37,310 nucleotides of DNA from JAGLTZ01 sp964637695 (GCA_964637695.1 CAZWVF010000022.1:1-37310); one strand, 5' to 3'. Counted from the first letter of the stretch, positions 16,950 to 25,494 are shown. Translations and numbers: made by a program. Notes: generated by a model from the letters alone, not told the origin.

Positions 16950-18470
16950 TTACTCCAGAGAGCCGACCTCCGCCTCGACGGCTTCGAGTATCTCGCACGA
17001 TTCCACCAGTCCCGCCATCAACGTATGGTCGGGGAATAACGGCCTGTCTTCATCGAGATGATCGATTTGGTTTCTGATAACACCCAGGGCGGCCACAACA
17101 CCGCAACCGGGGCTGTGGTCGCGAAGGTCGAGTGCCTGAGCGGCAGCCATGAATTCTATTCCCAGAACGCCGTATGCGTTCTTCAGGATCTGTTCATTCT
17201 TGATGGATGTGTTCATTCCCATGCTGACGAAGTCCTCCTGGTCGGCTGCAGCAGGAATCGATGCGACTGAAGCTGGAGCAGATAGCATCCTCTGTTCAAC
17301 TATCAGAGTTCCGGCAGCATACTGGCTGAGCATCAGTCCGCTGAAGAAGCCCGGTTTCTCGGTCAGGAAGGGAGGCAGGCCGACAGAGAGTGCGGGATTG
17401 AGCAGGCGGTTGAGTCTTCTTTCGGAGAGCACCGAGACCATTGTTACCGCCGCTCCGATCATGTCCATCGGCAGCGAGACAGGTGATCCCTGAAAATTGG
17501 CACCGGTAAGGACCTGTTCCTCATCGGCGAGGAAAACCGGATTATCCCCTACGCCGTTCAGCTCTATCTCGACCTGTTCTTTTGCGAATGCTGCGGCGTC
17601 ATGGGCAGCGCCGATCACCTGGGGAGTACTCCGCATCGAATAGGCGTCCTGCACTTTCTTCTTGCCGCTTTCGAGCAGCTCGCTGCCTTCGATGCACTTC
17701 ATCAATGCTTTTGCAGACCGGATCGCTCCTGCAAAACCTCTCGCTTCATGCAGCCGCGAATCGTAGGGCATCATGTTCGCGTTGAGGGCTTCGAGGGTCA
17801 TCGCGGCGGCTATCTCTGCCTGCTTCAGCCACCGGTTGATATCGAACAGGTGGATAGCGTTCATGGCATTCAGCACGTTCGAACCGTTAATGGTGGCCAG
17901 CCCATCCCTGGCGTGAAGGATCTCCGGCTCGAGTCCGGCGTGTTCGAGCGCCTCCCGACCTGAGTACAGCTTCCTCTCGAACCACGCCTGACCTTCACCC
18001 ATAACGACAAGAGCTATCTGGGACATCGGCGCCAGATCGCCGGAAGCCCCGACCGAACCCTTCTGGCAGACGTAGGGTGTAACACCCCTGTTGAGCATTT
18101 CGACGAGCAGTTGAGTGATTTCCGGCCTTACCGCTGAGCAGCCCTTGGCGTGGACGTTGATTCTGGAGAGCATCGCGGCGCGGATGTATTCCGGTGGGGC
18201 CGGTTCGCCGATACCAGCCGCATGGTTGTAGATCAGATAACGCTGGAACTCCTTCACCTCTTCATCGGAGAGCAGCGTCTCTGAGAACTCGCCGATACCG
18301 GTGTTCACTCCGTATATGGTCTCGCGCGCTTCCAGTTTCCTGTCCAGCAGGGCGCGGCATTTCCTGATCTTTTCAACGGCGGTCTCATCCAATTCGACTT
18401 TTTCGCCGTCGCGGGCCACATCAACCACTTTTTCAACAGTCAATCCGGTGCCATCAATCATAAGCGCCAT
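16950..18470 (-). CDS. hutH: Histidine ammonia-lyase (MIO-type aromatic amino acid lyase)
   Basis: The protein has 506 residues, the usual length. It carries the MIO-forming triad Ala142-Ser143-Gly144 in GSVGASGDLAP and catalytic Tyr53 in IYGVNTGIG. His83 occupies the position of a catalytically important histidine in Pseudomonas HutH, whose numbering matches here. The enzyme would remove ammonia from L-histidine to give trans-urocanate. The residue pair at the substrate-selectivity position is Asn82-His83; typical HutH has Ser-His, tyrosine lyases have His-Leu and phenylalanine lyases Phe-Leu. Histidine or a near relative is therefore the likely substrate, but an aminomutase or another lyase cannot be excluded. 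No hutU, hutI or hutG is nearby. GAGGA upstream supports the start. It begins 7 bases after the small GPP34-like open frame. Confidence 0.85.
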   Translation of the reverse strand: MALMIDGTGLTVEKVVDVARDGEKVELDETAVEKIRKCRALLDRKLEARETIYGVNTGIGEFSETLLSDEEVKEFQRYLIYNHAAGIGEPAPPEYIRAAMLSRINVHAKGCSAVRPEITQLLVEMLNRGVTPYVCQKGSVGASGDLAPMSQIALVVMGEGQAWFERKLYSGREALEHAGLEPEILHARDGLATINGSNVLNAMNAIHLFDINRWLKQAEIAAAMTLEALNANMMPYDSRLHEARGFAGAIRSAKALMKCIEGSELLESGKKKVQDAYSMRSTPQVIGAAHDAAAFAKEQVEIELNGVGDNPVFLADEEQVLTGANFQGSPVSLPMDMIGAAVTMVSVLSERRLNRLLNPALSVGLPPFLTEKPGFFSGLMLSQYAAGTLIVEQRMLSAPASVASIPAAADQEDFVSMGMNTSIKNEQILKNAYGVLGIEFMAAAQALDLRDHSPGCGVVAALGVIRNQIDHLDEDRPLFPDHTLMAGLVESCEILEAVEAEVGSLE

Positions 18471-18477
18471 GTCATCC

Positions 18478-18708
18478 TCACAGGTCCGTGTTCCCGACTT
18501 TGACTCTCAAAGAATTTCCTCTTGAAACTCTCCGTCTCAGCTCGATGTTGCTGTCGTGACTGCAATCGTCGGTACTATTGCAGCCACTGCAATGGCACCC
18601 CCCCAGGGCCGGGAGGATGGTGCGCATATAGAAGGTGCCCTTGTCGTCCTTCAGAGCCAGAAGCAGTAACTCCTCCTGAATGTACAGTTCGTTTCTTCGA
18701 AAGCTCAC
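18478..18708 (-). pseudogene. GPP34 (GOLPH3-like) N-terminal remnant or short protein
   Basis: The first 35 or so residues (NELYIQEELLLLALKDDKGT) match the start of the GPP34 family, phosphoinositide-binding or membrane-associated proteins of about 220 residues. Homology is lost right after a run of seven G (near 18598-18604 on the plus strand). The next 20 residues are Cys-rich (CHCSGCNSTDDC) and unlike the family, then a stretch (IELRRRVSRG) again resembles it. The frame stops 7 bases before hutH. This is consistent with frameshift decay or truncation. Against pure decay, the GTG start at 18708 has a well-placed GAGG. It could be a remnant or a short real protein; I favour a remnant. Confidence 0.45.
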
Positions 18709-18782
18709 TTTTGACCTCACACTTGATTAGAACTTATTCAGGTAATAATCATCGAGTATTTATCCGATGCAAGTATTTGACA

Positions 18783-19688
18783 ATGACCGGTCCTCTTTTG
18801 TTTCCTATAGCCATGCCTGATGTAAACAGCAACAGCCGGGAAGCGGAAGACACGGTTGAGAACCGATTCCAGACCCCTGCCACTCTGCGTCATGTCATGC
18901 GGATTCTTTCACATCTCGCACCGCCCCTGGCCGTGAAGGTGGCGACCTATATGTTCTGTCATCCCAGTAGGGGTCGGATAAAGCCGGATGAGGAAGAGAC
19001 GCTGGCTGCCGGGGAAGCCTTCGATATCGAGATCGCCGGTCTGAAGCTCTCTGCGTGGTCGTGGGGGGAGGGGCCCACGGTTCTGCTCCAGCATGGATGG
19101 AGCAGCAGGGGGAGCAGGCTTACAGCCTTCGTTCAGCCCCTTGTCGAATCGGGTTTCAGCGTGGTCACCTGCGACGCTCCGGCACACGGGAGTTCAGAGG
19201 GGAGAACCACGACCGGTCCGTACATATCGAGATCGCTCAGAGAACTGGCCTCGATGCTGGGCGGCATACATTCCATGATCGCTCACAGCATGGGCTGCTG
19301 GGCAGCCGCCCTGGGCCTGAAGGAGGGCCTTGAGGTGGAGAGGCTGGTATTCATCAGCCCCCCGAGCGACCTGAGTATATTCTCCGATATATTCGCCGCT
19401 CAGATGGGATTCACGGCGAAGATCCAGAAGAGGGTGGAGGATCTGCTGGCGGAGCAGACCGGTGTGAATTGGTCGGAGTTGGATGCCGGTGCGCTTGGAG
19501 CCGGCCAGAGCACACCTCTGCTGATTATCCACGACACCGATGACCGGGTCGTTCCTCTTCATCATGCCGTGACCCTGCACGAGGCATGGGAGGATTCCGA
19601 GCTGGTGGTCACTTCCGGCCTGGGGCACAGGATGACCGTCAAGACGCCGTCTGTCGTGGCACAGGCCGTTGAATTCATAACGGGCTGA
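18783..19688 (+). CDS. Alpha/beta-hydrolase fold protein
   Basis: The protein has about 301 residues. After a helical N-terminus (RHVMRILSHLAPPLAVKVATYMF) come the oxyanion block LLQHGWSSRGS, the strand CDAPAHGSS, and a nucleophile elbow AHSMGC in which the usual GHSMGG is altered at both flanks but the serine is kept. An acid candidate lies in HDTDDRVVP and the final His in GLGHRM. Family members hydrolyse esters, amides or C-C bonds; nothing here fixes the substrate. Two ATG starts are possible, 18783 and 18813; neither has a good Shine-Dalgarno sequence, and the open frame further upstream is a shadow of the GPP34-like remnant. It stands alone between divergent and convergent neighbours. 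It is unlikely to be secreted, since no signal peptide is evident. Confidence 0.75.
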   Translation: MTGPLLFPIAMPDVNSNSREAEDTVENRFQTPATLRHVMRILSHLAPPLAVKVATYMFCHPSRGRIKPDEEETLAAGEAFDIEIAGLKLSAWSWGEGPTVLLQHGWSSRGSRLTAFVQPLVESGFSVVTCDAPAHGSSEGRTTTGPYISRSLRELASMLGGIHSMIAHSMGCWAAALGLKEGLEVERLVFISPPSDLSIFSDIFAAQMGFTAKIQKRVEDLLAEQTGVNWSELDAGALGAGQSTPLLIIHDTDDRVVPLHHAVTLHEAWEDSELVVTSGLGHRMTVKTPSVVAQAVEFITG

Positions 19689-19762
19689 GTTCCAGCCGCC
19701 CGATCGCCTGTCGAACTCACCGGACAGACACCGCCCTGAATAATCCTGCTGTAAGAAGGTGC

Positions 19763-21955
19763 CTACCCGGGGAGATCGAGGTTTGTGATCTCCTCTGTTA
19801 CCTGGTAATCGTATTCAGGGTATTCATAAAGGGAAAGACGGGGTTCGGTCTCGCCGATTGAATATCCGTATATGCCCCTGTATTCAGAGATGTCTTCCCC
19901 GATGGCCGCCAGCTGCTCCAGGTACTCGTAGATGGATTTCGACTCTATTATGACCACCCTGCCCATCCTGTTGATTATCGGGCTGTGAGATCTGGTCCTG
20001 TCGTGATCGAATTCCAGTATCCGGCGGCCGTACCGCGTGATTCCGATCACCCTGAAAGTCATGCTCTTTCCGACTGCCGGCAGGTTCAGGACGTTCCGGT
20101 CGGTGGCGAGGAAGGGAAGCCCCGATTTCCTGCGCAGCGCCTCGATATTGTCGAGGATCTTTTCTGGTTCCAGGGGAAGCTCCCTGATCCGATCGTGGAT
20201 TTTCTGCGGGATGGCGCCCAGTCTCTTCTCCTCGAGCTGTTCCTGCACCGCCCTGGCATTGGTCGCGAAGTTAAAGGTGTTCTCCATGTAACCTTTCACG
20301 GAGAACGTATAGTAGGGCAGGATGCCCACGTCGTTCAGGACCTGCCTCAGTTTTGCCGTGTGGCCCCGCCTGGAAGCCGCTGCGGTGAAAACGAGCTGGT
20401 TTGTCACTGTCCAGCCCGCTCCGTGCAGCATCTTCACAGCCCGGCGGACCTCAGGTGTGATCTCCATCGGGGCTTCGAAGTGGGTCTGGATCAGGAACTG
20501 CCGGATACCCGCCTCCGATGCCCTGGCCTTGAAATCCGCCAGAACCTGCACCAGGTCGGAAGTGATCCGCTGGGGCAGGTAGGCAGGCAGACGGGTTCCG
20601 ATACGAACTCTGAGCAGTTCGGCGTACTTTTCACCGTCCGCTCGCTTCTGATTTGCCTCCTTCTTCTTTACGGCCATACGGTAAACGGCATCAAGTATCA
20701 CTTCGAGAGAGGTATCTGAACTCATCAGGGCGTCACCGCCTGTTATCAGGATATCCCTCAGCTGGCTGTCCTCCTCGAAGTACTGCATGAGCCGGTCCAG
20801 CTTTTCCTGCCACGTCTCGTCGGGCAGAAGATCGTGCAGGTTGAAGTTGAGGTTCCCGCGCTGGAATTCGTACATCCGCTGGCACGAGGCACAGAGACCG
20901 CCGCATGCCCGGCCCATGGTGTCGGGGATCAGGATGGCAACATCGGGGTAGCGGCGGTGGACGTTGTACGAAGAGGGCAGGACCCAGCCGGCGGCGTTCG
21001 GTTTGCCCGGTTCCACCTCGTCCTCCTTCTCCCAGGCCGTTATATGGCCGAATTCATCCACGAGCTGCTGGCTGTAAACCACGTAGTAACGCATCGCCAG
21101 GTCAGCGCCTATCGCGAAATAGGGCACCCGGACGTGAAGGAGGGAGAGGTAATAGGGATTCACAAAGAAGGGGATTCCCTTATCTCTGGCCTGGTAGAGC
21201 ACATCCATCGTGTCGGGATCGAGCGAGTAACCCAGCATCTCGTTGAGCAGGTCGGGATCCCGGATGGAGAATCCCAGATGGAATCGATAGTCATCCCACC
21301 ACTCGAGCATACGCTCTACCTTCCGCTCCCCGGTCATCCCCGGTTCAAATTTGAACCGGGTGCTCCGGATCTCCCCCGAATCGATCTTGTCGATCAGGAT
21401 GTTAATGATCCGTTCCCGGTTCTCTTCCCGCAGCTTTACGATCCGGGGATCAAGACCCGAAGGGTAACGATCCATCCACTTGATCACTTCCGGCTCTCCG
21501 GGACGTTTCTGCTCATACCTGCCGGAGAACTGCTGAAGGAGCATCAACATATCCTGGAAGAACTCGGGCCTGGCTCCGCCCGTTCCGTGGGTGACCGCAA
21601 GCCAGATCATCCTGATCGGGTTGCTTATGGCCAACTGCCCCCGGAGGTTCAGATCCACGAACTCCATACCGGCGTGGTCTATGTAGTCGAGTAGCCGGAT
21701 GGTTGCGTAGTCTCGCCATTTCAGGGATTCGAAGAGCTTACGGCCGGTATGTTCGCTTTCATAAAACTCCATTGCCTGTGGTGATGCTTCCGACTCAACC
21801 CACTCGCGCACTCCGATAAGCGCCTCTGTTTCGTTCCGGGCATTGTGCATGATTTCGGCAAGTTTCGGATTCTCGTTGAGGAGCCGGTCGAGGAGCTTGT
21901 GGGAGTGAACATTTATCGCGATCGGGTCCAGTTCGTGTTCTGGAAGCATGGTCAT
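19763..21955 (-). CDS. KamA-family radical SAM protein, long form
   Basis: The protein has 730 residues. A radical-SAM cluster site CxxxCxxC lies at Cys351, Cys355 and Cys358 (CGGLCASC). It is followed by GGD at 406-408 and by a C-terminal VGKSMTF block whose Lys630 appears to correspond to the PLP-binding lysine of lysine 2,3-aminomutase. Classical aminomutases move the alpha-amino group to the beta carbon using SAM, [4Fe-4S] and PLP and are about 420 residues long. This one has an N-terminal extension of roughly 300 residues, mostly helical, with no motif I recognise. Long KamA-like proteins of this type are, as far as I know, not characterised, so the substrate is open. Start: ATG 21955, or ATG 21949 with better spacing from GGGAA. 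It lies 116 bases downstream of the Fe-S protein gene on the same strand. Confidence 0.8.
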   Translation of the reverse strand: MTMLPEHELDPIAINVHSHKLLDRLLNENPKLAEIMHNARNETEALIGVREWVESEASPQAMEFYESEHTGRKLFESLKWRDYATIRLLDYIDHAGMEFVDLNLRGQLAISNPIRMIWLAVTHGTGGARPEFFQDMLMLLQQFSGRYEQKRPGEPEVIKWMDRYPSGLDPRIVKLREENRERIINILIDKIDSGEIRSTRFKFEPGMTGERKVERMLEWWDDYRFHLGFSIRDPDLLNEMLGYSLDPDTMDVLYQARDKGIPFFVNPYYLSLLHVRVPYFAIGADLAMRYYVVYSQQLVDEFGHITAWEKEDEVEPGKPNAAGWVLPSSYNVHRRYPDVAILIPDTMGRACGGLCASCQRMYEFQRGNLNFNLHDLLPDETWQEKLDRLMQYFEEDSQLRDILITGGDALMSSDTSLEVILDAVYRMAVKKKEANQKRADGEKYAELLRVRIGTRLPAYLPQRITSDLVQVLADFKARASEAGIRQFLIQTHFEAPMEITPEVRRAVKMLHGAGWTVTNQLVFTAAASRRGHTAKLRQVLNDVGILPYYTFSVKGYMENTFNFATNARAVQEQLEEKRLGAIPQKIHDRIRELPLEPEKILDNIEALRRKSGLPFLATDRNVLNLPAVGKSMTFRVIGITRYGRRILEFDHDRTRSHSPIINRMGRVVIIESKSIYEYLEQLAAIGEDISEYRGIYGYSIGETEPRLSLYEYPEYDYQVTEEITNLDLPG

Positions 21956-22006
21956 TTCCCGTGTCTATGCGAGCTTCAGGCCTTCTTTTATCTGCGGCCG
22001 GTCCAG

Positions 22007-22032
22007 CCGGGCCCGCGCACCACACGGCCCGG
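22007..22032. repeat. GC-rich hairpin between two minus-strand genes
   Basis: CCGGGCC at 22007-22013 pairs perfectly with GGCCCGG at 22026-22032 around a 12-base loop. It lies between the end of the Fe-S protein gene and the KamA-like gene. No T-run follows on either strand, so it may protect mRNA ends or attenuate rather than terminate. Confidence 0.35.
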
Positions 22033-22071
22033 GAGGGAAGAGCCGGAACATCATGAATCAGATATCTCGAT

Positions 22072-23178
22072 TCAACGCCTGACAGCCTTCATTGCGACCT
22101 TTGCGATGTTCCTGGGTGTCAGCTTGCCTCTGACCTTTGCCAGGTGGATCAGAGATTTCATCTGGGTCTGTGGTACCGGTTTCTGCTCCTCCCCGGGTTT
22201 CCTCACCAGTTCCAGACTTCCTGTCGGACATGTCGTCACACAGAGCCCGCAGCCTATGCAGCGGTCAGCATCGAGTGAAACCAGTTCATTCATATGGCTG
22301 AGAGCATCCATGTGACAGCGCGATATGCATTCCCCGCATCCGATGCATGTTGAACTGTCTGCGGCGAGTATGAATGGGGAGGATACGATATTCGCAGGCT
22401 GTGGATGTCTATTGAGCATCGACAGAACCTGGCAGCAGCAGCCGCAGCAGCAGCAGATGTTAGTGACGTTCTGTGAATTGCTTGGCTGCAGGACCAGACC
22501 GCTCTGTTCGGCCCTCCTCAGGATCTCCAGCGCCTCCTCTGTGTCAATAGCGCGCCCGATACCGTTTTCAATGTAGTATTCAGCGCCCCTGCCGAATACC
22601 AGGCACATCTCCTCCGGATGATCGCATCCATGGCCGGCCATCGTGTGTTCCCTGCGGCAGATACAGGGGGCGACGGCGATCCTGGGACGGTTCCTGACCA
22701 GTTCTTCAACCTGTTCGTGGGGAAGGATCTCGTGCGCTACGGGGATATCCTGGTTGATCGGTATGGTCCTCAGCTGCGGAGCTTTATCCCATACCTTTGC
22801 GTCGATCAGGTCGGGCAGGTACTCGTTCATGTCGCTGATCAGTTCTGGATCAAGATCGTTGACATGGAATTCCCAGATGCCGATCACGAACTGCAGGGCC
22901 ATGTAGCGGGGTTCATCCTCTTTGTATATCCGGTATATCAGACCCTTCAGCGCCATTTCTTTCAGGCGGCTCGCGGCCTCCTCCCCGGAGATGCCGGCAC
23001 GCTTTGCGATCGTTCCTGCAGGTTCAGCCAGAACGGTCAGGTGCATGGCCAGTTCTGCTTCATCTTCCGTGAAGAGGCGTTTCAGTATCCGGAGTTCAAC
23101 TCCGCTCTCGGTGGACGGGAATCCGCCGGGCAGGTCATCCAGGTGTCGGGCGAGGCGCTCGTAAATCTCTTCAGGCAT
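22072..23178 (-). CDS. Winged-helix, Cys-rich, 2x[4Fe-4S] ferredoxin-domain protein
   Basis: The protein has 368 residues. Residues about 35-95 look like a winged-helix domain (MHLTVLAEPAGTIAKRAGIS, then EEAASRLKEMALKGLIYR). Residues 172-192 hold a four-cysteine site (CIC..C..C), and residues 242-249 are a remarkable run of seven cysteines (CCCCGCCC). A bacterial dicluster ferredoxin domain follows, with Cys278/281/284/288 and 307/310/313/317, each CxxCxxCxxxC. It would carry electrons at low potential in the cytoplasm. It is divergently transcribed, about 130 bases from the corrinoid methyltransferase operon, so a role in keeping the corrinoid in the Co(I) state is plausible but inferred; a sensor role is the alternative. 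GGAGAG upstream supports the start. Confidence 0.8.
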   Translation of the reverse strand: MPEEIYERLARHLDDLPGGFPSTESGVELRILKRLFTEDEAELAMHLTVLAEPAGTIAKRAGISGEEAASRLKEMALKGLIYRIYKEDEPRYMALQFVIGIWEFHVNDLDPELISDMNEYLPDLIDAKVWDKAPQLRTIPINQDIPVAHEILPHEQVEELVRNRPRIAVAPCICRREHTMAGHGCDHPEEMCLVFGRGAEYYIENGIGRAIDTEEALEILRRAEQSGLVLQPSNSQNVTNICCCCGCCCQVLSMLNRHPQPANIVSSPFILAADSSTCIGCGECISRCHMDALSHMNELVSLDADRCIGCGLCVTTCPTGSLELVRKPGEEQKPVPQTQMKSLIHLAKVRGKLTPRNIAKVAMKAVRR

Positions 23179-23308
23179 TCAAACTCTCCGGCAGGAAGGA
23201 GTCCAGATTGTATCGTTCAACCAATAATTATTCCAGCAACAGTTCAGCGTCCGCTTGACAGTCCCAGTACAGCTGCTTAAATGGGCAGTTACCGAAGGGA
23301 GCTGCCTG

Positions 23309-24769
23309 ATGAGGCCGACTGTCAAATTTCTCGAAGATGAACTGATCCAGCAGATCGTCGATGAAGCGACCGGAATACTCTGCACACTGGGTGTGGACCT
23401 GAACAATGATGTTGTGCTCTCGATGCTCGCAGATCACGGTGCCGGCATCGATATGGAGAAGAAGCATGCTGTATTTACTGAGCAGATCATCGAGAAAGCA
23501 GTGGAAACCGCTCCATCATCATTCGAGCTGTTCGATGTGAACGGAGGGCGGACTCATGATTTTTCGGAGCAGAACGTTCACTTCACACCGGGTTCGGCAG
23601 CCCTCAACATCCTCGATTCATCGTCCGGGCAGATACGGAAACCGACCACCGCCGATTACGTGGATTATGCAAGGATCGTGAGCCAGCTGGGCCACATCGC
23701 GTCGCAGAGCACGGCGATGATACCGGCTGATGTCGAGGATATGATCTCAGACAGCTACAGGCTCTTCCTCAGCCTGCTCTACTGCGAGAAGCCGGTCGTG
23801 ACCGGTACATTCACGATCGAAGCTTTCGAAGTGATGAAGGATTTCCAGCTGGCTGTTCGGGGTTCCAGGAAAGCGCTCCAGGAGAAGCCTCTCACCGTTT
23901 TTTCCTGCTGTCCCACGTCGCCCCTGAAGTGGAGCGACGTTACATCCCAGAACGTGGTAGACTGTGCCGAGTACTCGATTCCGGTCGAATTCATCTCGAT
24001 GCCGCTGGCCGGTTTCATGTCTCCTGTGACACTGACGGGGACTCTGATACAGCACACGGCCGAAACACTCAGTGGAGTTGTGATCAGCCAGCTCACCAAT
24101 CCCGGTGCACCGGTCCTCTACGGCGGTTCGCCGGCCATTTTCGACGTCAGGTATGAAACGACTCCGATGGGTGCGGTGGAGACGATGATGATAGACTGCG
24201 CCTACAACGAGATAGGCAGGTACCTGGGGATGCCCACTCAGGCGTATATTTCCCTGAGCGATGCAAAACAGCTCGATTCGCAGGCAGGTCTGGAGAGCAG
24301 CATGGGTGCCACACTGGCCGCCCTGGCCGGCATCAACAACATCTCCGGACCCGGGATGCTCGATTTCGAGAGCTGCCAGAGCCTGGAGAAGCTGGTCCTC
24401 GATAATGAGATCTGCGGGATGGTCTTCAGGCTCATTGAGGGGATCGAGCCGAAGGAGGACTTCCCATCCCTGCCCAGGTTCGAGGAACTTCTGCGCGATC
24501 AGCATCTTTTGATCTCCGACCATTCGATGAGATACCTGAGGGAGGAGCACTATTTCCCCGGACCGGTTATAGATCGCGCCAACAGGCCGCGATGGGAAGC
24601 TGAGGGCAGATTGACTCTGGCCGAGCGTGCCCGTTCAGAAGTGGAAAAGCTGCTCGCCGCCTATGAACCTTCAGGGCTGGACGATGACAGGAAGAAGGAA
24701 CTGGTCTCACTGATGGAAGCTGAAGCGAAACGCTGCGGTCAGGATTCCCTGCCTGAAAGACCGGAATGA
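23309..24769 (+). CDS. MttB-superfamily corrinoid methyltransferase (non-pyrrolysine)
   Basis: The protein has 486 residues and belongs to the trimethylamine methyltransferase family (COG5598). The diagnostic blocks are present: FTPGSAALNILDSSSGQIRKP, the central SCCPTSPLKW, LYGGSPAIFDVR and the C-terminal ALAGINNISGPGMLDFESC. Family members transfer a methyl group from a methylated amine to a corrinoid protein. The archaeal founder uses pyrrolysine at an amber codon; here no in-frame TAG occurs, as in MtgB-like members, which use quaternary amines such as glycine betaine. The substrate cannot be read from the sequence. ATG 23309 is chosen because AGGGAG lies 7 bases upstream; the open frame to 23255 is spurious. 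Its stop overlaps the next start (ATGA), so translation is coupled. It is the first gene of a four-gene operon. Confidence 0.9.
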   Translation: MRPTVKFLEDELIQQIVDEATGILCTLGVDLNNDVVLSMLADHGAGIDMEKKHAVFTEQIIEKAVETAPSSFELFDVNGGRTHDFSEQNVHFTPGSAALNILDSSSGQIRKPTTADYVDYARIVSQLGHIASQSTAMIPADVEDMISDSYRLFLSLLYCEKPVVTGTFTIEAFEVMKDFQLAVRGSRKALQEKPLTVFSCCPTSPLKWSDVTSQNVVDCAEYSIPVEFISMPLAGFMSPVTLTGTLIQHTAETLSGVVISQLTNPGAPVLYGGSPAIFDVRYETTPMGAVETMMIDCAYNEIGRYLGMPTQAYISLSDAKQLDSQAGLESSMGATLAALAGINNISGPGMLDFESCQSLEKLVLDNEICGMVFRLIEGIEPKEDFPSLPRFEELLRDQHLLISDHSMRYLREEHYFPGPVIDRANRPRWEAEGRLTLAERARSEVEKLLAAYEPSGLDDDRKKELVSLMEAEAKRCGQDSLPERPE

Positions 24770-25494
24770 ACACGATCCTTGAATTCGAACTGAAGGATAT
24801 CCTGCCATCACGGGAGGCTGTTCTCCTGAACCAGGGTATGCCCCCGGAGGCGGAAGTGTCAGTGAGGATTGATTCGCTTCTGGGTGAGGCGATGAGGAAG
24901 TTCGAGGAATCGGTCGCTCCGGTCGGTGTAATCCAGGAACTGACGTTTGAGGAATTCGATCCGATCTTTGAAGGCGAAGGGGAAAACGCCGAAGATGTCC
25001 TGCTTGCACAGGTCTATCCAGGTGCAGACAACCTCGCTCTATTTGCACTGACGATGGGTGAAGAGGTCAGCACTGCTATCGAGAGGCTCTTCGATGAGAG
25101 GCAGTTCGCGGCCGGTTCGATGCTCGATGCGACAGCTTCCATTGCCGCCGACACTGCATCGGAAGTCTTCGAAACACTCTTTCTGGAGGATCTATCATCC
25201 AGGGGAGCGGTAACCACCGACCATATCGTTCTCGGTTACAGTCCCGGCTACTGCGGCTGGCATATTACAGCACAGAGAAAGCTCTTTGATTTTCTCGATC
25301 CGGGTCGGATAAACATCACGTTGAATGACAGCTGCCTGATGACGCCTCTGAAATCGATCACGGGTCTGCTGATCTCAGGCACGGGTGATATCCACCTTTT
25401 TGAACCGAGGTTCGGGTATTGCAGATCGTGCATGCACCGTTCCTGTCAGGAGCGGCTCCGAAAAATCTCATCCACAAAACCATCAACGGTTTGA
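24766..25494 (+). CDS. MetH-activation-domain-like protein (corrinoid reactivation)
   Basis: The protein has 242 residues and resembles the C-terminal reactivation domain of cobalamin-dependent methionine synthase as a stand-alone protein (as in TM0269-type proteins). Matching blocks are GYSPGYCGWHITAQRKLF and ITLNDSCLMTPLKSITGLL. That domain binds SAM and helps re-methylate oxidised cob(II)alamin. Two changes are seen. The SAM motif RxxxGY reads GxxxGY (Gly157, Gly161, Tyr162), so the arginine is missing. Extra cysteines occur at 163, 190, 219, 222 and 227, the last three in CRSCMHRSC, which could hold a metal or Fe-S centre. The gene overlaps the methyltransferase stop by ATGA and is followed 12 bases later by the corrinoid gene. 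Activation of the partner corrinoid is the likely role. Confidence 0.82.
   Translation: MNTILEFELKDILPSREAVLLNQGMPPEAEVSVRIDSLLGEAMRKFEESVAPVGVIQELTFEEFDPIFEGEGENAEDVLLAQVYPGADNLALFALTMGEEVSTAIERLFDERQFAAGSMLDATASIAADTASEVFETLFLEDLSSRGAVTTDHIVLGYSPGYCGWHITAQRKLFDFLDPGRINITLNDSCLMTPLKSITGLLISGTGDIHLFEPRFGYCRSCMHRSCQERLRKISSTKPSTV

Noticed and set aside
18522..18782. 5' extension of the alpha/beta-hydrolase gene
   Set aside because: The extension is Cys/Arg-rich, lies antisense to the GPP34-like remnant and has no hydrolase similarity; the start was moved to 18783.
18777..18782. TTGACA as a -35 box for the alpha/beta-hydrolase
   Set aside because: No -10 element lies at a suitable distance unless it is inside the coding region; left unassigned.
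20834..21694. Plus-strand open frame of 286 codons
   Set aside because: It is a shadow of the KamA-like gene, whose opposite strand carries the radical-SAM and PLP motifs.
22007..22032. GC-rich hairpin as an intrinsic terminator of the Fe-S protein gene
   Set aside because: The stem is perfect but no T-run follows on either strand.
23309..24769. Pyrrolysine use in the MttB-like gene
   Set aside because: There is no in-frame TAG; the gene reads through to a normal TGA and no pyl genes are in the window.
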